Of a DNA stretch of 50,029 bases, positions 44,029-50,029 are shown piece by piece. The translations under genes were made by a program, and so were the position numbers. The DNA is from Caldilineaceae bacterium SB0661_bin_32 (GTDB lineage Bacteria; Chloroflexota; Anaerolineae; Caldilineales; Caldilineaceae). The notes beneath the pieces were generated by a model. That model did no database searches and was not told the DNA's origin. It saw only the letters and a list, made by a program, of their open reading frames with translations. The stretch spans positions 1-50,029 of the forward strand of contig VXMH01000069.1 of assembly GCA_009841235.1 (NCBI GenBank), written 5' to 3'. Every line of letters begins with the position of its first letter. The first letter of the stretch is position 1.

Positions 44029-44610
44029 CTATTCACCGGCCTGATGGGCAAGAATGATCGCTTCTGCCACAGCTTTCATGGGCTTGCGGTTGTTCATACT
44101 CATCTTCTGAATTCGCCGAAATGCTTCAGCTTCGTTCATGTTCTGCAGCTGCATCAGAATGCCCTTTGCGCGCTCAACCGCTTTTCGGGTTTCGAGAGTC
44201 TCCTTCAGGTCAACAATCTCATTTTCCAGAGTCCGGAACTCGCCGAAACGCGCCAGGGCCACCTCGATCGCAGGGGTCAGATCGCTCTCACGGAACGGTT
44301 TGACCAGATAGCTGGCTACACCGGCCTCCTTGGCGCGTTGAACCAGCTCCTGCTGACTGTATGCACTCAACAGCAGCACCGGGGCGAGGCGCTCCTGCGT
44401 CAAGACGCGGGCAGCCTCAATGCCATCCACATCCGGCATCTTGATGTCCATGATCACGATGTCCGGCCGAAGTTCCCAACAGAGATTGATGGCACTCTGA
44501 CCGTCCCCCGCTTCGCCTACGACAAGATAGCCCAGGTTGGTGAGCATCTCCCGCAGGTCCATCCGAATGAGGGATTCATCATCGGCAATGATTATGCGCG
44601 TACGCTCCAC
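44029..44610 (-). CDS. ANTAR-domain response regulator (193 aa)
   Basis: Two-component regulator of the PdtaR/AmiR type: receiver domain (about residues 5-120) with phospho-acceptor Asp55 (VIMDIKMPDVDG), a coiled-coil (about 125-150) and an ANTAR RNA-binding domain (VERAKGILMQLQNMNEAEAFR ... MKAVAEAII). ANTAR proteins bind paired RNA hairpins and stop transcription terminators from forming. The cognate kinase gene is directly upstream on the same strand (135 bases), transcribed toward it. Confidence 0.9.
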   Translation of the reverse strand: MERTRIIIADDESLIRMDLREMLTNLGYLVVGEAGDGQSAINLCWELRPDIVIMDIKMPDVDGIEAARVLTQERLAPVLLLSAYSQQELVQRAKEAGVASYLVKPFRESDLTPAIEVALARFGEFRTLENEIVDLKETLETRKAVERAKGILMQLQNMNEAEAFRRIQKMSMNNRKPMKAVAEAIILAHQAGE

Positions 44611-44745
44611 GGTCTATCCCTTTCCTGGTCGCCGCATGCCAAGGATTCGGAGTCGGCGGCTGGCGGCAATGCTGTCGGCCAGAGGACCCTATTCGATGAC
44701 TGGTGGTTCTTCTGGCATCTGAAAAATGATCACCGGCGACATCCG

Positions 44746-46371
44746 TTACGCTACGACAGATTCTATGTTGATCGAACGTTTTGGAAAAGTAACAATTGCC
44801 CGGGTGCCTTCGGCAGCGCCAGCGTTGTCGCCGGTCACCTGTTCAAATTGCAGTCTGCCCTTCAAGTCATCAGTGACAAGCGTATGTACGATTTGCAACC
44901 CTAGACTGCGGCTCTCATCCGGGTCGAAGTCGGAAGGCAGCCCCAACCCGTTGTCCAGCAGCGTTATGCGCACCTCATCCCCCAAGTCTTCCAGGGCAAT
45001 GCGAATTTCGCCCTCATGTCGGTCCCGCAGACCATGTTCCATTGCGTTCATCAGCAGTTCGTTGACAACGAGCGCAGAGGCAGTGGCCTGGCTGGCTGGA
45101 AGACGGATATTCGGCCCCTCCATGGCAATCTCTACCTGTTGCCCCGGGTTCACCGCAACCTGTTGGGCTTGTCCCAGGATGCGCTGGCATACGTCGCGGA
45201 TATTGATCGGGCGGTGTTCATCCTGGCTCAGGTATTCGTGAATCACCGACATGCTCAGGATCCGGTTGACCGCGTCTGTCAACTGTTGTTTGGCTTCCTC
45301 GCCCTGGTATCGCCGGCTCTGAATCCGCAGGATAGCGGCAATGGTCTGCAAATTGTTCTTCACTCGGTGATGCACTTCCTGGATCATCGCCGATTTGACC
45401 TTGAGTTCTCGCTCGCGCTGCACCGTCTCCGTTGCATTTTGCACCAGCACCAATACGCCATCGACCTGCGGCGCGTCCTCCGTCGCCACCGAGTTCGTCC
45501 ACGGCAGGTGGCGGCGCATGCGCCTTCGCATCAAGTACAGGCTGCCGCGTGGCGCGCGCAGTGGAATTGCAGTGCGTACCCACACGCGACCGTCTTCGCT
45601 CTCGTGGCGCGTCTGTACACAGCAGTTCGCCTGCATCGCCTGGTTCACTATCTCTTCGTCCTGCTCCTCCAGATCGGAGATCGGCGCACCCCGCATTTCG
45701 GCAACACGACCGACTGAGCGAAACAAGTTCATGGCGATGCCGCTCATGTAGCTGATGCAGAACTGCTCATCTACCAGGTAGATACCGTCCAGGCTGCCGA
45801 ATCCAACCGAGATTTCCGCTGTCTCGATCTCGCCCTGCACTGCCATTCTTTGCAGCCAGCGTACGGCATGACGGAATGGCGGATCACGGCGCCGGTGGCG
45901 TTCGTACTCAATCATATTTGTTTCAATGAGCAAGGCCGCAATCGCCTGATTGACGGCGTTGTGAACGGTGTACACCTGCTGGATGACCGGAGCGCCGCTG
46001 CTGGTGCGTTCGGGGGGGATCTTACTCTCCGCCATCCTGTTTCTGCGGTCTTCCATCAGGGTTCGATGAACCGTTGGCTGGGCGTTAAACGTGTAAGTGC
46101 GCCCGGTCATGTCGTCCTGATAGACGGAAGATAGTGAATGTGGCGCCGCGTGCCGGGCAACCAGGATCTGCCCAAATGGGCCCCGTTGCACTGCCGGTGA
46201 CTTGATAAACTCAATGTTTGAGAGGAAATCGTCCTGGGGATCCATCAGACAGCAGAGCATGACGTCAGAACGGCTGACGTCGGCAGTGATGGCCAGACCG
46301 GCTTCGATCCGATACAGTAGCGCGATATCGCGCTCGGTCAATGAGGAACAAGAGTTGACCCGGCTATCCAT
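44746..46371 (-). CDS. PdtaS-like sensor histidine kinase (541 aa)
   Basis: Cytosolic sensor kinase partnering the ANTAR regulator. The N-terminal part (about 10-150) resembles the GAF-like sensor of PdtaS-type kinases, then a PAS-like segment (about 185-260; GSLDGIYLVDEQFCISYMS). The HisKA_2 region carries the phospho-acceptor His335 in VHHRVKNNLQTIAAI, and the HATPase has VVNELLMNAMEHG and the G-rich LLDNGLGLPSDF. No membrane helix. The order kinase-regulator and lack of other partners match PdtaS/PdtaR systems. Signal unknown. Confidence 0.88.
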   Translation of the reverse strand: MDSRVNSCSSLTERDIALLYRIEAGLAITADVSRSDVMLCCLMDPQDDFLSNIEFIKSPAVQRGPFGQILVARHAAPHSLSSVYQDDMTGRTYTFNAQPTVHRTLMEDRRNRMAESKIPPERTSSGAPVIQQVYTVHNAVNQAIAALLIETNMIEYERHRRRDPPFRHAVRWLQRMAVQGEIETAEISVGFGSLDGIYLVDEQFCISYMSGIAMNLFRSVGRVAEMRGAPISDLEEQDEEIVNQAMQANCCVQTRHESEDGRVWVRTAIPLRAPRGSLYLMRRRMRRHLPWTNSVATEDAPQVDGVLVLVQNATETVQRERELKVKSAMIQEVHHRVKNNLQTIAAILRIQSRRYQGEEAKQQLTDAVNRILSMSVIHEYLSQDEHRPINIRDVCQRILGQAQQVAVNPGQQVEIAMEGPNIRLPASQATASALVVNELLMNAMEHGLRDRHEGEIRIALEDLGDEVRITLLDNGLGLPSDFDPDESRSLGLQIVHTLVTDDLKGRLQFEQVTGDNAGAAEGTRAIVTFPKRSINIESVVA

Positions 46372-46446
46372 TTCTGTTTGTGGACATCGCTGTGCCCTTC
46401 AATACGGCGTCGCTGCCGCTTCCGTCCCCGAAAATCCCTGCGGGAT

Positions 46447-46484
46447 AAAAAATGCCGTCGCAGAAAAAGACCTGTCCCGACGGC
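46447..46484 (-). terminator. Terminator-like hairpin downstream of tRNA-Pro, upstream of the kinase gene
   Basis: On the minus strand GCCGTCG (46484-46478) pairs with CGACGGC (46460-46454), then AT6. The loop is 17 bases and may hold an extra CAG/CTG pairing. It would end tRNA-Pro transcripts, but it also lies in the leader of the ANTAR-system kinase gene (start 46371), where it could be antiterminated. Confidence 0.5.
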
Positions 46485-46570
46485 AAGCTACAAAACGTAC
46501 ATTAATTGGCAGAGTATTCGGACCACCGGGGTCAGACAGTAAGGTGACAGCGAAACCACACTGCGATCTA

Positions 46571-46645
<75 letters not shown>

Positions 46646-46657
46646 AAAGTGTACAAA

Positions 46658-46687
46658 AGTATAACGCATGTCGAATTCGATGGGCAA
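46658..46687 (-). promoter_or_regulatory. Promoter of tRNA-Pro
   Basis: Minus-strand TTGCCC (46682-46687), 18 bases, TATACT (46658-46663); predicted start about six bases before the tRNA. Confidence 0.55.
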
Positions 46688-46870
46688 ATCGGATTGAAGG
46701 CATTTGCGCGGGGGCTTGGCTCTACGGGATTTTCGTCCTGCATGCGCTTAAGATCTGACCACGTCGGAATCCTCGACAATCTACCGCTGTCTAACGATTC
46801 GAACCTATCGGTCGGCTAGTCGACAACTCTGTCAGGCGCCCCCCAGTTTCTCTTGACGAGAACAGCAACT

Positions 46871-47887
46871 CTATGCGTCCGCAGGCTCTTGCAGCGCCGC
46901 GAGCAACTCCTCAGCTTCACTCCGCTTGTCCGGGTCCTCGTTGCGGGCGATGATACGTTGGAGCGTTGAGATGGCCCGCGTATCCCCTTCTTTGGCCATC
47001 TCTACCGCCATCTCGTCCCGCTTGTCATGGTAGCTGTTGTCATATTCGCGCACTTCAAGATCCCATTCGCGCCAATAATACTTGAGGTCCAGGTCGGGCC
47101 AGTCCGCGTAGACTTCCTCCCAGGTACTGGGCTGGCTGTGCGGTTGCAGGCTGCCGGGCGCAATCGGTTCGCTGGCCTTCTGATAGCGTGCGTCTATCGA
47201 CATGCGCAACCGGTCCGAACTGTTCGGCAGACCTTTATGGACCGTCATGCTGTGGAAAATGAGCACGTCTCCCACCGTGAATGGACTGTAAGCCCAGGCG
47301 CCGTCGAGCGGGTCCAATACCTCCAGTCCTCCCGCCCCCATCGCCGGCTGGAAATCATAAACGCCGCGCCGATGCGACCCGGCCGCCACCTGCAGGCCGC
47401 CCAGCTCGGTGGGCAGATCACCAAGTGGGATCCAAGCCGTATACGTGTCGGCAGTACCCTGAATCGGGATGAAGTCTTGGTGAGGCGGCGTGGTGAAGGC
47501 CTCTCGCTGGGGAAAGATCGTCCGCCCGATGATGCGGGGGTGCGGCAGGACCGGCTCGTCAAACATGCGCTCGAAGAGCCCTGTCAGGTTGGCGTGATGC
47601 TGGATGGCGTGGAACTCTGGCAGCTTATACATGGCATGGTACTTCTGCATGTATTCCGGCTCCGGTTCGACACAGAATCCGTTCAGGTCGGCGACCGCGT
47701 CTGCCAGCGGTCTGTCCGGCTGGACCCAACCAGCAGCGCGCGCGATCTCTAGTATCTGCAAACGCAGGTCCTCGACGACCGCGACGGGAAGTAAACCGCG
47801 GATGAACAAGTAGCCGTCCCGATCCATCCGCCTGCTCAGTTCGGCGCCATCGCGCAAGTAATCGGTTGAATCAAGAAATGGTTGCAT
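46871..47887 (-). CDS. Phytanoyl-CoA dioxygenase (PhyH) family protein (338 aa)
   Basis: Second Fe(II)/2-oxoglutarate oxygenase of this window. Iron ligands in PPHQDFIPIQ (His, Asp) and ILIFHSMTVHKGLPN; the 2-oxoglutarate Arg in DRLRMSIDARYQ. The last 50 residues (about 290-338) form an extra helical tail (VEMAKEGDTRAISTLQRI, EDPDKRSEAEELLAAL) that is not part of the fold. AGGAGA precedes the ATG at 47887. A sugar oxidoreductase gene is just upstream (79 bases), suggesting a joint catabolic role. Confidence 0.87.
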   Translation of the reverse strand: MQPFLDSTDYLRDGAELSRRMDRDGYLFIRGLLPVAVVEDLRLQILEIARAAGWVQPDRPLADAVADLNGFCVEPEPEYMQKYHAMYKLPEFHAIQHHANLTGLFERMFDEPVLPHPRIIGRTIFPQREAFTTPPHQDFIPIQGTADTYTAWIPLGDLPTELGGLQVAAGSHRRGVYDFQPAMGAGGLEVLDPLDGAWAYSPFTVGDVLIFHSMTVHKGLPNSSDRLRMSIDARYQKASEPIAPGSLQPHSQPSTWEEVYADWPDLDLKYYWREWDLEVREYDNSYHDKRDEMAVEMAKEGDTRAISTLQRIIARNEDPDKRSEAEELLAALQEPADA

Positions 47888-47966
47888 TGGATTCTCTCCT
47901 GTGACGCTCCGTTCCAACAGGGCGCGTTGAGCTGTCTTCTCCCGCCTGGGCAGCCGAACTGCCGCG

Positions 47967-49061
47967 TCAGCGCCAGGCGTCAAACGGGTTGTGCGGGTCG
48001 GTCAAAGGCAGGGCGACGCGTGCACCGGCGATATGCGAAGCGTGCGCGGCCATCGCCCATTCGAGATGGCGGCGGGCGGTTCGCCCGTCAAGCAGAGGAA
48101 ACTCCGGCTCGCGACCATCGAGCTTGTCGAGCATCGAGCGGGCCATCCTGTGGTGCGCCTTGACCCACTTGTGATCATCAGGCGGTGGGTCGGACGGGAT
48201 CACCTGCCAGCGGTCATCGTTGAAAAGTCCCGGACTGACCAGCGGATGGTAGTAGATATCGGGCTGGTTGCTCATCGGGCCCGGCAGAGAGAGCGTTCCT
48301 GTCGTGCCGTGGATGTCGATGCGGTAGGGGCGCTCCTTATGGTCGCCTTCGTAGGATTCGAAGTCGGCGGCGAAGCCGTCGTCGAAGACGTAGTAGGCGC
48401 GAATGCCGTTGCCAGCGACAAGACCCATCCCCTCGGCGCCCTGCATGAGATCGTCCGGCGTAGCGTCGCGTCCGTCCTGCGTGATGTGGGCGTGACACCA
48501 GACAGGCTGGCCCCAGATCTGCCACAGAAAGTCAAAGAAGTGGGGGTAAAGGTCGAGGAACAGTTGGTTGCCCCCTTCATGCCCGTTCATGCCGTGGATG
48601 CGGGCGAGGCGAGGTTCGCCGATCTTGCCGCCCTTGATAAGCGGAATGGCGACCTGCTGGATGGGAGGATGGCCGCGCCAGGGGCAGGCGACGATGAGCA
48701 GTTTGCCGTTCCTCTCGCAGGCCGCCACCATCTCGTCGACCTGGGCGGGCGAGGCAGCGATCGGTTTTTCGATATAAATGTGGGTATTGGCGTTAGCGGC
48801 GGCCATCGCCAGTTCATAGTGATCGCCGATCTCACGTGTGGCGATCACGGTGATGTCGGGGCGCTCTTCCGCCAGCATCTGCCGGTAGTTGGCATACCCC
48901 TTGGCCGCGCCCGTGCGTTCGATCGCCTGCTGGCGGCCCGCGTCGTCGGGGTCTGCGAGGGCAACGATGTCGGCGCCCTCTACGCCGACAAAGGCTTCGT
49001 CGACATTGTGGCCGTAATTCCCCCGTCCGGTATGTCCGATGATTGCGACTTTGTAGGTCAT
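47967..49061 (-). CDS. Gfo/Idh/MocA family oxidoreductase (364 aa)
   Basis: NAD(P)-dependent sugar oxidoreductase. KVAIIGHTGRGNYGHNVDEAF is a Rossmann-type start (altered glycine motif), ADIVALADPDDA gives the nucleotide-selecting strand, and IYIEKPIAASPAQVDEMV has the conserved EKP. In the C-terminal domain the region GNQLFLDLYPHFFDFLWQI carries the His used in catalysis. GGAGGG precedes the ATG. Substrate unknown; likely an inositol or sugar derivative. Same strand as the PhyH gene that follows. Confidence 0.87.
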   Translation of the reverse strand: MTYKVAIIGHTGRGNYGHNVDEAFVGVEGADIVALADPDDAGRQQAIERTGAAKGYANYRQMLAEERPDITVIATREIGDHYELAMAAANANTHIYIEKPIAASPAQVDEMVAACERNGKLLIVACPWRGHPPIQQVAIPLIKGGKIGEPRLARIHGMNGHEGGNQLFLDLYPHFFDFLWQIWGQPVWCHAHITQDGRDATPDDLMQGAEGMGLVAGNGIRAYYVFDDGFAADFESYEGDHKERPYRIDIHGTTGTLSLPGPMSNQPDIYYHPLVSPGLFNDDRWQVIPSDPPPDDHKWVKAHHRMARSMLDKLDGREPEFPLLDGRTARRHLEWAMAAHASHIAGARVALPLTDPHNPFDAWR

Positions 49062-49127
49062 AGTCCCTCCGCTGTATTGGGTTCATGCGCATCTGCCTGA
49101 AAAAGAGGTAAAGAGGTTGTGAGAGAG

Positions 49128-49181
49128 GGCCGCAGGTGAAAACTGTTTCCTTAAGTGAAAGAGAGTTCCTGCACTGCGGCC
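49128..49181. other. Long-range inverted repeat in the spacer
   Basis: GGCCGCAG (49128-49135) and CTGCGGCC (49174-49181), 38 bases apart, between the oxidoreductase start and the MNT stop. Could fold in RNA; no T-run. Low significance. Confidence 0.3.
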
Positions 49182-49228
49182 TTGTGTCCGACAGAGTTGA
49201 ACAGGGCAAACAAGCGAGTGCCTCCAAT

Positions 49229-49618
49229 CTATCGGCTCTCTGAGTTCCTGGTAGATATTTCTGGCCCCCTCTCTTCCATTAACTGCTGTTGCCTAGCATA
49301 GAGTGTCGTCCCTACGCGCTGAATGTGCTCAATCAGGTCGGGGTCACCGATGTCGCGAAAAATAGACAGATCGATCGTATGTGGCAGAAGCAGGTCATCT
49401 AACTCAGTAGCGATTCTGTGGCGCACGCTCAGTGTCAGGTCGGCCCCCCCGCAGAGTGTCAGATCGATGTCAGATCCATTCTTGTAACTGCCCTTGGCAC
49501 GTGAGCCGTACAGGACCGCTTTTTCCACCTGCGGATAGAGGTTCAGGACGGCGCGAATCTTTTGGATGACTGAGGCTGACAGACCGCTTCCATGGCAAGT
49601 TTGGGTAGAGGAATTCAT
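49229..49618 (-). CDS. MNT-type nucleotidyltransferase, antitoxin-like (129 aa)
   Basis: Minimal nucleotidyltransferase of the HEPN-MNT toxin-antitoxin class. Active site VLYGSRAKGSYKNGSDIDLTL has the GSxA and DxD elements, with a further LLPHTIDLSIF acid at strand end. MNT antitoxins add AMP groups to the HEPN toxin. Its ATG overlaps the HEPN stop by four bases, and it is downstream of it on the same strand. Confidence 0.85.
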   Translation of the reverse strand: MNSSTQTCHGSGLSASVIQKIRAVLNLYPQVEKAVLYGSRAKGSYKNGSDIDLTLCGGADLTLSVRHRIATELDDLLLPHTIDLSIFRDIGDPDLIEHIQRVGTTLYARQQQLMEERGPEISTRNSESR

Positions 49619-49992
49619 GATGATTCCCCGTGTTTCAGGCGCGCAAGTCTTGCCTGCAATTTCTGAAATTCCACAAAGTACTTGGCGAGAATCGCGGCAA
49701 CGATTTGGGCTGCAGTGGCTTCATTATAGGTGTGCGTCGTCAGGTTTCGGCTCTGGATCATCTCCATCCATGTTTCGCCGTTCTCAATCAAGTTGGCGAC
49801 AAATGCTGCGCGGGTCGAGTCTCTCGAACCATATAGTTCACGCACGCCGCGTGCTTCAAGAAAGTCCTTGAGCGTCTTCCATGCAAGTTCATGCGTATAT
49901 TCAAAGCACTGTATCAAGCCTTGAGCTTCCAAACGCGAGAGCTGCCGTCGTCCCGCCAACTCGACAGCTTCCTTTAGGGATACTCTGAACAA
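49615..49992 (-). CDS. HEPN (HI0074-type) toxin-like protein, possibly cut by the window edge
   Basis: Helical partner of the MNT protein. IQCFEYTHELAWKTLKDFLE is the HI0074-family helix, and RNLTTHTYN holds the R-x4-H nuclease motif of HEPN toxins. The only start seen is TTG at 49992; the frame stays open upstream to the window edge, and relatives start a few residues earlier, so the true start may be outside. The coupling with the MNT gene marks an HEPN-MNT pair. Confidence 0.8.
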   Translation of the reverse strand: MFRVSLKEAVELAGRRQLSRLEAQGLIQCFEYTHELAWKTLKDFLEARGVRELYGSRDSTRAAFVANLIENGETWMEMIQSRNLTTHTYNEATAAQIVAAILAKYFVEFQKLQARLARLKHGESS

Positions 49993-50029
49993 GTCTGAGT
50001 GGTTGTGGCATAATACTATGGTACACGGT

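Overview
The window looks like one end of a GC-rich (roughly 60% or more by eye) chromosomal contig from an uncultured Chloroflexota bacterium, most like Caldilineaceae/Anaerolineae relatives. This is inferred from remembered protein families (SH3b lipoproteins, paired PhyH dioxygenases, DUF4432, one-cysteine-pair-plus-CxxC APS reductase, PdtaS/PdtaR-type signalling) and from short palindromic intergenic repeats; no search was run. The first 48 bases are pure C and are probably a read or assembly artefact. No rRNA, CRISPR array, IS element or prophage was found; there is one tRNA gene (Pro, CGG).

Layout. 0.3-3.5 kb: SH3b lipoprotein and an acyltransferase-3 membrane protein. 3.6-5 kb: a HigBA-type toxin-antitoxin pair whose toxin is frameshifted at an A7 run, and a SnoaL-like pseudogene. 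5.2-11.8 kb: a Mn/Zn-type ABC importer (binding lipoprotein, ATPase, two permeases that both carry C-terminal winged-helix domains, one with a six-cysteine insert) followed by an MFS transporter. 11.9-14.3 kb: DUF4432 protein, then two frameshifted small genes and a DUF2283 gene. 14.3-16.7 kb: a repeat-rich spacer, a near-consensus promoter, a 49-residue leader ORF ending in a serine/cysteine run with eight Cys codons, then cysH (APS reductase) and a sirohydrochlorin chelatase. 16.8-19.7 kb: glycerol dehydrogenase-like protein and a fused CoA-transferase. 19.7-23.7 kb (minus): sugar transferase and two glycosyltransferases. 23.9-25.8 kb (minus): coupled AAA ATPase and TOPRIM-like DUF4276 protein, a likely defence or DNA-repair pair. 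26-34.2 kb: GNAT, sugar isomerase/epimerase, PhyH dioxygenase, TIM-barrel-like unknown, SH3b lipoprotein, DinB, and a sulfatase whose N-terminus is built from a 36-bp tandem repeat. 34.6-38.9 kb: VOC protein, 2-oxoacid dehydrogenase E2 and E3, an MNT-type nucleotidyltransferase, thioesterase. 39-46.6 kb (minus): ScpB, an AmaP-like membrane protein, a YfhO-type membrane protein, a GT2, an ANTAR response regulator with its histidine kinase, and tRNA-Pro. 46.9-50 kb (minus): a second PhyH, a Gfo/Idh/MocA oxidoreductase and an MNT-HEPN pair running to the window edge.

The most interesting feature is the polycysteine leader in front of cysH-sirB. With its own promoter, Shine-Dalgarno, a downstream nested inverted repeat and an anti-Shine-Dalgarno stretch complementary to the cysH ribosome-binding site, it looks like a cysteine-responsive attenuator for sulfur assimilation. 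Secondary interests are the modified metal-importer permeases, the A-AAA-AAG frameshift site in the toxin gene, the AAA/TOPRIM pair and several unusual repeat arrays.
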